46,347 nt of DNA from contig JBDRVV010000022.1 of NCBI GenBank assembly GCA_039802005.1, forward strand, positions 1 through 46,347, written 5' to 3'. The DNA comes from a candidate division WOR-3 bacterium. GTDB taxonomy: Bacteria > Hydrothermota > Tepidihabitantia > SM23-42 > JAOAFX01. Shown one piece after another: positions 7,542 to 15,954 of the stretch (position 1 is the first letter of the stretch; each line of letters begins with the position of its first letter). A program made the position numbers and the translations under genes. A model generated the notes under the pieces. The model did not search any database and was not told the origin of the DNA. It saw only the letters and a program-made list of their open reading frames with translations.

Positions 7542-9300
7542 TTGCGGAAGCACTACGACCAAGGCAATTTTAATTGAGAAAAGAGGAGATGAATATCGTC
7601 TCATTGTTCGTGGTGAGGCACCTACTACCGTTGAATCACCGTTTGAAGATGTAACAAAAGGAGTACTCAATGCAGTGCGTGAGGTTGAGGAACTTGCGAA
7701 TGTAAAGATTCTTGATGGCGAGAGAATAATAAAGGGTGTTAATGGTTCCGAGGGGGTGGATTTTTATGTCTCCACTTCCAGTGCTGGTGGTGGTCTTCAG
7801 ATGATGGTGGCGGGCGTAGTGCTGACAATGACCGCCGAGAGTGCGGCCCGAGCCGCACTCGGTGCCGGTGCAATTGTAATGGATGTAATTGCATCCAATG
7901 ATGGTAGGTTGCCTCATGAAAAGATTGAGCGGATTAGAAATTTAAGGCCCGATATGATTCTCCTTTCGGGCGGGGTTGATGGTGGAACGATATCCCATGT
8001 TGTTGAACTTGCTGAATTAATTAAAGCAGCAGACCCCAAGCCGCGCTTTGGTGTCGGTTATAGATTGCCTGTGATATATGCGGGGAATAAGGATGCGCGT
8101 CAGGCAATACTTGATATACTGAAAGAGAATACCGCACTGGTAATCGTTGAAAACATCAGACCGGTGCTGGAACGGGAAAACCTAAATCCAGCCCGTCATA
8201 AAATTCACGATCAGTTTATGGAACATGTGATGGCACATGCACCGGGATATAAAAAACTTATGGAAATGACCGATGTCCCAATTATGCCCACACCAGGTGC
8301 AGTTGGGCTCCTCGTTGAAACGGTTGCCCGAAAAGAAAATATTACAGTGATTGGTGTTGATATTGGTGGTGCAACGACTGATGTCTTTTCAGTTTTTCAA
8401 GGTGTCTTTAACAGAACGGTTAGTGCAAACCTCGGAATGTCTTATTCAATAAGCAATGTCCTCGCTGAGACTGGCATAGAGAATATAATACGCTGGCTTC
8501 CTTTTGAGATCGAGGAAAGAGATCTTAGAAATAGAATAAGAAATAAGATGATTAGACCAACAACTATTCCTCATACCCTTGATGATTTGAAGATTGAACA
8601 GGCAATCGCACGCGAGGCATTAAGGCTTGCCTTTGAACAACATAAGTCTATGGCTGTGGGATTAAAGGGAGTTCAGCAGGAAAGGACCATCTCTGATACA
8701 TTTGCCCAGACAATGACCGGTGAGACTTTGATTGACCTTATGGCACTGAATCTTTTGATCGGTTCTGGTGGTATACTTTCGCATGCACCAAGGAGAAATC
8801 AATCAGCATTGATGATGATTGATGCATTTTTGCCCCAGGGGATCACAAAACTTGCGGTTGATTCAATCTTTATGATGCCCCATCTCGGTGTGCTTTCCAC
8901 TGTCCATGAACGATCAGCAACTGAGGTTTTTAATAAAGATTGTCTTGTTCCATTAGGATATTGCATTGCCCCGGTTGGCGAGGGGCGCGAAGGTATAAAT
9001 GTTTTAAAAGTAAAGATTGAAGACGAGAAAGGAACGAGCGAAAAGACCATAAAATTCGGTGATATCGAACTCATTCCCGTGCCGGTTGATAAAAAAGTGA
9101 AAATTATTCTACATCCTGAACGTGGTTTTGATGTCGGTAATGGAAAAGGAAAGGTTGTGGAAACAGTCTTACAAGGTGGTGTGGTTGGCATTATTATTGA
9201 TTGTCGTGGCAGACCATTTATTCTTCCCGAGGATAAGAAAAAACGGATTGAACTTCTCAATAAATGGTTCAAGGCAGTCAATATGTATCCAGATAAATAG
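7504..9300 (+). CDS. MutL/GlmL-like ASKHA-family ATPase
   Basis: 598 aa. Member of the actin/Hsp70/hexokinase ATPase superfamily: phosphate-1 loop LATDCGSTTTKAILIEK near residue 10, and a second phosphate motif GVDIGGATTDVFSV around residue 285. The full-length pattern (STSSAGGGLQMMV, MILLSGGVDGG, MPTPGAVGLL, LLIGSGGILSHAP) is that of the glutamate-mutase MutL family, proteins found beside B12-dependent carbon-skeleton mutases and aminomutases, probably as reactivators. No mutase gene is present here. GAGGAGG precedes ATG 7504, and the upstream in-frame extension is inside the neighbour gene. Last gene of the gcvPB operon. Confidence 0.85.
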   Translation: MEIKEPKRILATDCGSTTTKAILIEKRGDEYRLIVRGEAPTTVESPFEDVTKGVLNAVREVEELANVKILDGERIIKGVNGSEGVDFYVSTSSAGGGLQMMVAGVVLTMTAESAARAALGAGAIVMDVIASNDGRLPHEKIERIRNLRPDMILLSGGVDGGTISHVVELAELIKAADPKPRFGVGYRLPVIYAGNKDARQAILDILKENTALVIVENIRPVLERENLNPARHKIHDQFMEHVMAHAPGYKKLMEMTDVPIMPTPGAVGLLVETVARKENITVIGVDIGGATTDVFSVFQGVFNRTVSANLGMSYSISNVLAETGIENIIRWLPFEIEERDLRNRIRNKMIRPTTIPHTLDDLKIEQAIAREALRLAFEQHKSMAVGLKGVQQERTISDTFAQTMTGETLIDLMALNLLIGSGGILSHAPRRNQSALMMIDAFLPQGITKLAVDSIFMMPHLGVLSTVHERSATEVFNKDCLVPLGYCIAPVGEGREGINVLKVKIEDEKGTSEKTIKFGDIELIPVPVDKKVKIILHPERGFDVGNGKGKVVETVLQGGVVGIIIDCRGRPFILPEDKKKRIELLNKWFKAVNMYPDK

Positions 9301-9315
9301 AAAGGAGTATATTTT

Positions 9316-9504
9316 ATGCCTGTACCCAAAAGACGACATTCGCATTCAAGGAAAAATAAAAGACGTTCTCAGTTCAAGATGAAGCCTTTGCAATATATCG
9401 AATGTCCAAAATGCCACAGTCCAAAACTACCCCACAGGGTATGCCCGGTCTGTGGCACATACAAAGACTCGTTGGTTGTAGCCCCCAAAGAAGAAAAAAC
9501 ATAA
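9316..9504 (+). CDS. rpmF: Ribosomal protein bL32
   Basis: 62 aa, part of the large ribosomal subunit. MPVPKRRHSHSRKNKRR is the diagnostic start. A zinc ribbon follows, CPKCHSPKLPHRVCPVCG, so this is the four-cysteine, zinc-binding type. Ribosome site AAAGGAG lies about 9 nt before ATG 9316. As in many bacteria, it precedes plsX and fabH. Confidence 0.97.
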   Translation: MPVPKRRHSHSRKNKRRSQFKMKPLQYIECPKCHSPKLPHRVCPVCGTYKDSLVVAPKEEKT

Positions 9505-9584
9505 GAAATTTACATTGTATTATGAAGGCGATAGATTATACATTCTACTCGGGGTATAGTTATGTTATCAAGACGGAGTGAAAA

Positions 9585-10553
9585 ATGAAGATTGGCTTTG
9601 ATTTAATGGGCTCTGATGGTTCACCAAAGGTTGAGATTGAAGCATTGAAACTTATTAAGGATGATATAAAACAGGAACTCGTTGTTGCCGGTAAAGGCGA
9701 TTATGAAATGGAAGTCCAAAATCTGGGATTTGAATATCGGATTGCTGAAGAAGTCATTGGCATGCATGAAATTCCTACGGTAGCAGTGAAGCAGAAAAAA
9801 AATTCTTCGTTAGGCTTACTTTTTTCTATGTTGAAAAACAAAGAGATCGACAGCATCGTGAGCGCAGGAAATACCGGCGCAATAATGGGATTCAGTTTCT
9901 TTGAATTGGGCACGATTGAAGAAAATGCGAAGCCCGGACTTGCTATAACCTTACCTACAGAATCGGGATATTCAGTTTTGATTGATGTTGGTGCAAATGT
10001 CAAACCAAGACCGGTTGATTTATTGTATTATGGTATTATGGGTTCAATTTTAGCACGAATTATTTTAGGAAAAGAAAATCCAAGAATAGGGTTATTAAAC
10101 ATTGGGTCAGAGAGCGTGAAGGGCGACGAGATTAGACAGAAGGCATATCAAATGTTGAAAGATGGTTGTGGAAATTTTGTGGGGAATATAGAAGGTAACA
10201 ATCTTATGAAGGGTTTCGTTGATGTAATTGTGACAGATGGTTTCACCGGCAATGTTTTATTAAAATACTCTGAAGGTATTATTGATGCATTGTGGCATAT
10301 GTTAAAAGAAACTGTGGATGCAGCAATGCGCAGAAAATTTGGTCAATTCCTTGTCAAACCAGCAATGAATGATTTAAAGGCAAAATTCAGTTATGAAGAA
10401 TACGGCGGTGGTATATTACTCGGTGTAAATGGCGTGGTAATAATCTGCCATGGTCATTCTTCACCACTTGCCTTAAAAAATGCCATAATTATGGCAAAGA
10501 AATGTGTAGAATTTAACATTACTGAAGAAATAAAAAAGGTGATAAAAAAATGA
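9585..10553 (+). CDS. plsX: Phosphate acyltransferase PlsX
   Basis: Makes acyl-phosphate from acyl-ACP for phospholipid synthesis at the inner membrane surface. 322 aa. Seen: IGFDLMGSDGSPKVEIEA at the start, AVKQKKNSSLGLLFSMLKN, SAGNTGAIMGFSF, VLIDVGANVKPRP, GLLNIGSESVKGDE, FVGNIEGNNLMKG, VTDGFTGNVLLKYSEG and YGGGILLGVNGVVIICHGHS, all classic PlsX signatures. ATG 9585 follows GGAG. The TGA overlaps the fabH ATG as ATGA, so the two are coupled. Confidence 0.96.
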   Translation: MKIGFDLMGSDGSPKVEIEALKLIKDDIKQELVVAGKGDYEMEVQNLGFEYRIAEEVIGMHEIPTVAVKQKKNSSLGLLFSMLKNKEIDSIVSAGNTGAIMGFSFFELGTIEENAKPGLAITLPTESGYSVLIDVGANVKPRPVDLLYYGIMGSILARIILGKENPRIGLLNIGSESVKGDEIRQKAYQMLKDGCGNFVGNIEGNNLMKGFVDVIVTDGFTGNVLLKYSEGIIDALWHMLKETVDAAMRRKFGQFLVKPAMNDLKAKFSYEEYGGGILLGVNGVVIICHGHSSPLALKNAIIMAKKCVEFNITEEIKKVIKK

Positions 10554-11527
10554 GAGCATATATTGCAGGAATTGGAATATATGTACCAGAAAAAGTTTTA
10601 ACCAATTTTGATCTTGAAAAAATTGTTGAAACTTCAGATGAGTGGATTAGAACCCGTTCAGGAATCAGGGAGAGACATATTGCTGACCAAAAAACAGCGA
10701 CGAGCGACCTTGCTGTCATTGCGGCGAAGAAGGCAATCGAAAATGCAGGCATTGATCCGAAAGAAATAGATGCGATAATCCTTGGTACCGCCACACCCGA
10801 TATGCTATTTCCATCCACTGCCTGCCTTGTGCAGAGTCAGATCGGTGCACGCCAGATTATGTCATTTGATATATCTGCGGGTTGTAGTGGATTTCTATAT
10901 GGCTTGGGTATTGCAGATTCTATGGTAAAAAACGGCTATGATAATGTCCTTGTGATTGGCGCCGAAACATTGAGTAAGGTGACTGATTTTACTGACCGTG
11001 CTACCTGTGTATTATTTGGTGACGGTGCCGGCGCGGTAATTGTAAAAAAGAATAACGACGACAGCCATGGAATAATTGCTTCATATTTCGCTGCGGATGG
11101 TTCAGATTGGAAATTACTCCATCAACCTGCTGGTGGTTCAAGAATTCCCGCCTCAGAGGATTCGGTAAAGAATAGATTGCACTATATAAAAATGGAAGGT
11201 AATGAGGTTTTCAAACTTGCCGTGCGTGCAATGATTGAATCAGCGGTAAATACGCTAAAAAAAGCCAATCTTTCATCAAAGGATGTTGCATTGCTAATTC
11301 CCCATCAGGCAAACATTAGAATTATTGAAGCAACGGCAAAAAGGCTTGATATACCAATGGAAAAAGTATATGTGAATCTTGATAAATACGGTAATACATC
11401 TGCCGCATCAATACCTATTGCCCTTGCTGAAGCCCTCCAGGAAGGTAGGATAAAGAAGAATGATTATGTACTTATGGTGGCATTTGGTGCTGGTTTCACC
11501 TGGGGCGGGGTTTTAATAAAAATATAA
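10550..11527 (+). CDS. fabH: 3-Oxoacyl-ACP synthase III
   Basis: Condenses acetyl-CoA with malonyl-ACP to start fatty acid synthesis. 325 aa. The catalytic triad is visible: C112 in ISAGCSGFLYGL, H252 in LIPHQANIRI, N282 in KYGNTSAASIP. The SDEWIRTRSGIRERH segment and the C-terminal VAFGAGFTWGG are typical. Overlaps plsX by four bases. Confidence 0.97.
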   Translation: MRAYIAGIGIYVPEKVLTNFDLEKIVETSDEWIRTRSGIRERHIADQKTATSDLAVIAAKKAIENAGIDPKEIDAIILGTATPDMLFPSTACLVQSQIGARQIMSFDISAGCSGFLYGLGIADSMVKNGYDNVLVIGAETLSKVTDFTDRATCVLFGDGAGAVIVKKNNDDSHGIIASYFAADGSDWKLLHQPAGGSRIPASEDSVKNRLHYIKMEGNEVFKLAVRAMIESAVNTLKKANLSSKDVALLIPHQANIRIIEATAKRLDIPMEKVYVNLDKYGNTSAASIPIALAEALQEGRIKKNDYVLMVAFGAGFTWGGVLIKI

Positions 11528-11617
11528 CCTATTTTTAATACACTTGCCCATAAAATATAATCTGTTGTCTGTTTGAACCCGTAATTCTTTATCAAAAAAA
11601 TTCTAATGCTCTATTTC

Positions 11618-11646
11618 TTGACTTTTCTGTGATTGTCTGCTATAAT
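11618..11646 (+). promoter_or_regulatory. Promoter of smpB (leaderless)
   Basis: TTGACT (11618-11623), 17-nt spacer, TATAAT (11641-11646), and then ATG at 11652 after 5 nt. No room for a ribosome site. The preceding 90 bases after fabH hold no gene. Confidence 0.8.
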
Positions 11647-11651
11647 ATTTA

Positions 11652-12101
11652 ATGAAAGTCGTTAGCACGAATCGCAAGGCCAGTCATTTATATGAAATAA
11701 TTGATACTTACGAAGCAGGTATGGTATTGAAAGGAAGCGAAGTCAAAGCATTACGTTTGGGCGAGGTCTCTTTGAGCGACGCCTATGCCGAGGTTAAAAA
11801 TGGTGAGGTATTTTTATACAATCTCCATATTACACCTTATCGCTTCAGCACCATTTCCACCCCTGACCCGCGGCGAAAGAGAAAGTTACTTTTAAATAAA
11901 GATGAAATCAAAAAATTATATGGTATTATCACTCAAAAAGGAAATCTTTTGATCCCTTTAAAAATTTATTTTAATGAACGAGGATATGCAAAAGTGACGA
12001 TTGGTGTATGTAAACGCAAAAGATTATATGATAAAAAAGAAAAAATCCTACGCGAAGAGGCAAAAAAGGATTTGAAGAAGATTAAAAGTTTGAACCGATG
12101 A
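11652..12101 (+). CDS. smpB: SsrA-binding protein SmpB
   Basis: Binds tmRNA and delivers it to stalled ribosomes (trans-translation). 149 aa, normal length. Seen: TNRKASHLYEIIDTYEAGMVLKGSEVKALR, cited in parts as HLYEIIDTYEAGM and LKGSEVKALR, then SLSDAYAEV, the GRAKV-equivalent ERGYAKVTIGVCKRKRLYDK and the basic tail. Its ATG lies 5 nt from the -10 box, so the mRNA is probably leaderless. Its TGA overlaps the amidase ATG. Confidence 0.96.
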   Translation: MKVVSTNRKASHLYEIIDTYEAGMVLKGSEVKALRLGEVSLSDAYAEVKNGEVFLYNLHITPYRFSTISTPDPRRKRKLLLNKDEIKKLYGIITQKGNLLIPLKIYFNERGYAKVTIGVCKRKRLYDKKEKILREEAKKDLKKIKSLNR

Positions 12102-13444
12102 ATATAATATTTTTATTATTATTTAATTTGTTCCAAAAATATGAAATTGTATATGAAAATAACTCCTCCATAATTCAAAGTGAGTTTATTGAAGGACAGG
12201 ATTATTTACCATTGAAGCCAATTGCTGAATTGTGTGAAATAAATTATGTCCTTGATAAAGTTCATCAACGATGTTTAATTTCCTCAGAAGAACACAGAAT
12301 TCAAATAACATCAGATATTTCGGTTATAAAGTATGATACAATATATTTCTCTATACCATTTCCACCCCACTATTTCAATGAAGATTTATATCTCCCTGCA
12401 TTTATGATAACAGACATAATCGGTTCAAAACTTAAAAAACTAATTTTTTTGAAAAAAATAGAAGAAATCCCATTGATTGATAAAATTGAACTAATCACCC
12501 GAGGTGATTCCACAATTCTAAAATTTTACTGGAAAACACCTGTGGAATTTGATGTCCAGTTTTCACCCCAACAGACGATTATTGAACTTGACGGAGAATA
12601 TAAAGAAAAGACAAAATTAAAACCAAAAGGTGCGATTAAATCTTTAAATCTACAGCCATTTAAGACATACACCAGAATAGAATTGGATTTAGTAGATATA
12701 AATGCCTGTCTGGAAAGGGAAAACGAGATTGTTTTTTATAAAAAGGTTGCAAAAAGGGTGGAATTAATTGTTCTTGACCCTGGGCATGGTGGAATTGATC
12801 CTGGGGCAGTTGGAAAGAATGGTTTGTACGAGAAGGATGCGAACCTTGATATTTCAAAGATATTGAAAAAATTTATTGAAGATAGTTTAAAAGTTAAAGT
12901 TTTATTGACAAGGGATAAGGATCAATATTTATCTTTAAAGGCAAGGACGAGTTTTGCCAACAGAAATGCGGCAGATATCTTTGTGAGCATCCATTGCAAT
13001 GCCTCACCAAAGAGCAGGCAGGCACGTGGATTTGAAACTTATTTTCTTTCGGAGGCAAGAACCAATGAGGAACGCGCGGTTGCTGCAATGGAGAATGCCT
13101 CTTTGATGTTCGATGAAGAAATGAAAATTTCAGGTGATATAAATTTTATTCTCTATGACCTTGCCCAGAGTTTATTTCTTGAGGAATCAAATAATCTTGC
13201 TGAGGCAATACAAACAAGTGCAGAAAAACTCCTCAATATTCCAGCACGAGGGGTAAATCAAGCAGGTTTTTATGTTTTAAGGGGTGCATTTATGCCTGCA
13301 GTATTGGTTGAATGTGCATTCATCTCTAATCCAGAAGAAGAAAAACTATTGAGACAGAAAGAATTTAAACAAAAAATTGCCTATGCAGTATTTTGTGGAT
13401 TAAAGGATTTTATCACAAGATATGAAAGGAGGCTAAACCATTGA
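12098..13444 (+). CDS. N-acetylmuramoyl-L-alanine amidase (Amidase_3), exported
   Basis: 448 aa zinc amidase that cuts the bond between muramic acid and the stem peptide of peptidoglycan. A short hydrophobic start (MNIIFLLLFNLF) is a possible signal peptide. Residues about 20-110 look like a copper-amine-oxidase-type domain (GQDYLPLKPIAELCEINYVL), and 115-200 like an AMIN-type beta domain. The catalytic domain from about 220 has VLDPGHGGIDPGAVGKNGLYEKD, cited as DPGHGGIDPGA and YEKD, plus FVSIHCNAS and AVLVECAFISNPEEE, giving the H, E, H zinc ligands and catalytic Glu. ATGA overlap with smpB, TTGA overlap with murI. Confidence 0.92.
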   Translation: MNIIFLLLFNLFQKYEIVYENNSSIIQSEFIEGQDYLPLKPIAELCEINYVLDKVHQRCLISSEEHRIQITSDISVIKYDTIYFSIPFPPHYFNEDLYLPAFMITDIIGSKLKKLIFLKKIEEIPLIDKIELITRGDSTILKFYWKTPVEFDVQFSPQQTIIELDGEYKEKTKLKPKGAIKSLNLQPFKTYTRIELDLVDINACLERENEIVFYKKVAKRVELIVLDPGHGGIDPGAVGKNGLYEKDANLDISKILKKFIEDSLKVKVLLTRDKDQYLSLKARTSFANRNAADIFVSIHCNASPKSRQARGFETYFLSEARTNEERAVAAMENASLMFDEEMKISGDINFILYDLAQSLFLEESNNLAEAIQTSAEKLLNIPARGVNQAGFYVLRGAFMPAVLVECAFISNPEEEKLLRQKEFKQKIAYAVFCGLKDFITRYERRLNH

Positions 13445-14241
13445 ATAACTCTCCAATTGGTGTATTTGATTCAGGGATAGGCGGACTCACCGTGGTTAGA
13501 GAAATTAGAAAAACACTTCCGAAAGAAGATATAATTTATCTCGGTGATACTGCTCGCCTTCCTTATGGCACAAAGTCATTTGATGCAATTATACAATTCT
13601 CACGCGAAAATACAAAATTCCTGCTGGCGCGGGGTGTAAAATTTATCGTTATTGCCTGTTATTCTTCTACCTCAGTTGCCCTTGAGGTACTCCAGAGAGA
13701 GTTTAATATTCCGATTATTGGAGTTGTAAAACCCGGTGCAAAAAGGGCACTTGAATTGACGAAAAATAAAAAGATTGGTGTCATTGGAACAACATTAACC
13801 ATTCAGAGCGGTGCTTATGAAAAGGCATTTCAGGAGTTGTCAACCGATATTGAGGTTATTGGTAGACCCTGTCCTTTATTCGTTCCTCTCGTAGAAGAGG
13901 GATTTATAGACCATCCAGTTACAGAAATGATCGCCCGGGAATATCTTGAACCACTAAAAAAAGATCGCATTGATACCTTACTACTTGGCTGTACACACTT
14001 TCCATTATTGTTAAATGTGATAAAAAGAATTTTAGGTGATATAAATTATGTTGACGCATCACAGGAATTAAGCAGGGAACTTGGTTCTTTACTTGCTGAA
14101 AAAAATTTATTAAATCCTTCAGGTGAAGGTAATATCACTGTATATTTAACTGACTTCTCAATGAACTTTAAAGAGATTGCCGAGAGGTTTTTGGGTGAGC
14201 CTTTGAAAAATTATTTTCGGGCTGGATTGAGTTCAACATAA
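13441..14241 (+). CDS. murI: Glutamate racemase
   Basis: Converts L- to D-glutamate for peptidoglycan. 266 aa. Seen: IGVFDSGIGGLTVVREI, YLGDTARLPYG, first catalytic cysteine C73 in IACYSSTSVAL, second C184 in LLGCTHFPLL. The usual ACNTA around the first cysteine is changed to ACYSS here, replacing the conserved Asn-Thr. Starts at TTG 13441, inside the amidase stop (TTGA), with AAAGGAGG about 7 nt upstream. The coupling and ribosome site support that unusual start. Confidence 0.92.
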   Translation: MNNSPIGVFDSGIGGLTVVREIRKTLPKEDIIYLGDTARLPYGTKSFDAIIQFSRENTKFLLARGVKFIVIACYSSTSVALEVLQREFNIPIIGVVKPGAKRALELTKNKKIGVIGTTLTIQSGAYEKAFQELSTDIEVIGRPCPLFVPLVEEGFIDHPVTEMIAREYLEPLKKDRIDTLLLGCTHFPLLLNVIKRILGDINYVDASQELSRELGSLLAEKNLLNPSGEGNITVYLTDFSMNFKEIAERFLGEPLKNYFRAGLSST

Positions 14242-14250
14242 AGGAGGCTT

Positions 14251-14967
14251 ATGAGGATTGATGGAAGACAAAATGACCAATTAAGAAAAATAGAGATTCA
14301 ACTTGATTATCTTGATTATCCCGCTGGTTCGTGTCTTTTCAAACTTGGTAAAACTGTAGTATTGTGTGCGGTTACAATTGAAAATCGTGTCCCCCCATTT
14401 CTTATAGGAAAAGGGCAGGGCTGGCTGACCGCAGAATACTCACTCCTTCCCGCGTCTACAAAAGAGCGGACCCAGCGTGAAGCAAATACTGGAAAGCTAA
14501 CCGGTAGAACCCAGGAAATAAGAAGATTCATTGGCAGGGCACTCAGACCTATTTTTGATCTTTCAGTTGTTGGAGAGCGGACCTTTATAATTGACTGTGA
14601 TGTTCTTCAAGCCGATGGTGGCACAAGGACCGCAGCAGTAAATGGTGCATTTCTGGCATTATACAGTGCGGTGAAGAAACTCTGGGTAAATAAAGAATTC
14701 TCGCAATTTCCTATTCTTGATTTCGTCGGTGCAATAAGTGCTGGTATCGTCAATGGTGAAATACTCCTTGACCTTTGTTATGAGGAAGATTCCAATGCCG
14801 AGGTTGATATGAATCTCGTGATGACCGGGCGTGAGAAGATAATTGAATTCGGTGCTACGGCAGAAAAGATTCCAATGACAAAACAAGAACTTGATAAATT
14901 GCTGGAGATTGCAAAGGCAGGAATAAAACAGATTATTGAAATGGAGAAGAAGGTTATTTCTGGATAA
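14251..14967 (+). CDS. rph: Ribonuclease PH
   Basis: Phosphorolytic 3' exonuclease that trims tRNA precursors. 238 aa. Seen: MRIDGRQNDQLRKIEI, GKGQGWLTAEYSLLPAST, RTQREANTGKLTGRTQEIRR (shown as RTQREA and GRTQEIRR), LIGRALR-like FIGRALRPIFD, IDCDVLQADGGTRTAAVNGA, and the LCYEEDSNAEVDMNLV metal-site region. AAAGGAGG stands just before ATG 14251. Confidence 0.95.
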   Translation: MRIDGRQNDQLRKIEIQLDYLDYPAGSCLFKLGKTVVLCAVTIENRVPPFLIGKGQGWLTAEYSLLPASTKERTQREANTGKLTGRTQEIRRFIGRALRPIFDLSVVGERTFIIDCDVLQADGGTRTAAVNGAFLALYSAVKKLWVNKEFSQFPILDFVGAISAGIVNGEILLDLCYEEDSNAEVDMNLVMTGREKIIEFGATAEKIPMTKQELDKLLEIAKAGIKQIIEMEKKVISG

Positions 14968-14970
14968 TAT

Positions 14971-15948
14971 ATGCCAACAATCCAGCAGGAATTCAGGCGC
15001 AAGGTATCAGAGAAACAATGGGGGACAAGACTTGACCAGTATCTTTATATTTCAGGGATAGGTTTATCAAGAAGTCTTATACAAAAACTAATAAAGCAGA
15101 AAAAAGTTTTGGTCAATAATAAACCTGTAAAATGCTCGTATCGGGTAAAAGAAGGAGACGAAATTTATGCAATATTTGAATTGCAAACATCGCCGGAGAT
15201 TAAACCAGAAAATATTCCGCTTGATATTATATACGAAGACGACGATATCATCATCGTAAATAAGCCAAAGGGTATAATCGTCCATCCGGCAAGGGGACAT
15301 TTTGAGCACACAATGGTCAACGCATTATTACATCACTGTGGAAGACTTCCCAGTTTGACTGATGAAGTGAGACCCGGCGTCCTGCATCGTCTTGATAAAG
15401 ATACAACCGGGCTTATTATCTTTGCCAAGACTGATGAGGCATTAAGCACTCTGGGAAAGGCAATTGCACGCCGGGAGATACAAAAAAAATATGATGTTTT
15501 ATGCTGGAATTTTCCTGGAATGAATGAAGGTATAATAGAAGCACCCATCGGCAGGAGCGCTGTGATGAGAACAAAGATGACCGTGACACCACTTTCAAGC
15601 AAATTGGCAACAACAAAATATCTTGTTTTAGAGAAATTTCCAATTGCAAGTTATTTGAAGGTCTGGCTCATCACCGGCAGGACACATCAGATTCGCGTCC
15701 ATTTAAATTATATCGGTTGTCCGGTAATCGGCGATAAAGATTATGGTGGTAGAAACCCAGGTGTTATAAAAAAGTCTGTATACTTATCAAACTTTCAAGA
15801 AATATTAAAATTGATTGACCGACAGGCATTACATGCATCCGAATTAGAATTCAAGCATCCGCGCACAAAACAAATCCTACACTTCTCTGCCCCATTGCCT
15901 GATGATATGAAAATTATATTAGAGTATCTAAGAAAAAGTTTTAACTAA
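14971..15948 (+). CDS. rluD: Large-subunit rRNA pseudouridine synthase, RluD type
   Basis: 325 aa. An N-terminal S4 RNA-binding domain (TRLDQYLYISGIGLSRSLIQ, shared KKVLVNNKPVK) is followed by the synthase domain with DDDIIIVNKPKGIIVHP and the catalytic D142 in HRLDKDTTGLIIFAK. The RTHQIRVHLNYIGCPVIGD segment is a further family mark. It starts three bases after rph. The synthase is probably the RluD enzyme for 23S rRNA helix 69, but RluC/A-type specificity cannot be excluded. Confidence 0.9.
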   Translation: MPTIQQEFRRKVSEKQWGTRLDQYLYISGIGLSRSLIQKLIKQKKVLVNNKPVKCSYRVKEGDEIYAIFELQTSPEIKPENIPLDIIYEDDDIIIVNKPKGIIVHPARGHFEHTMVNALLHHCGRLPSLTDEVRPGVLHRLDKDTTGLIIFAKTDEALSTLGKAIARREIQKKYDVLCWNFPGMNEGIIEAPIGRSAVMRTKMTVTPLSSKLATTKYLVLEKFPIASYLKVWLITGRTHQIRVHLNYIGCPVIGDKDYGGRNPGVIKKSVYLSNFQEILKLIDRQALHASELEFKHPRTKQILHFSAPLPDDMKIILEYLRKSFN

Positions 15949-15954
15949 TAGTCT

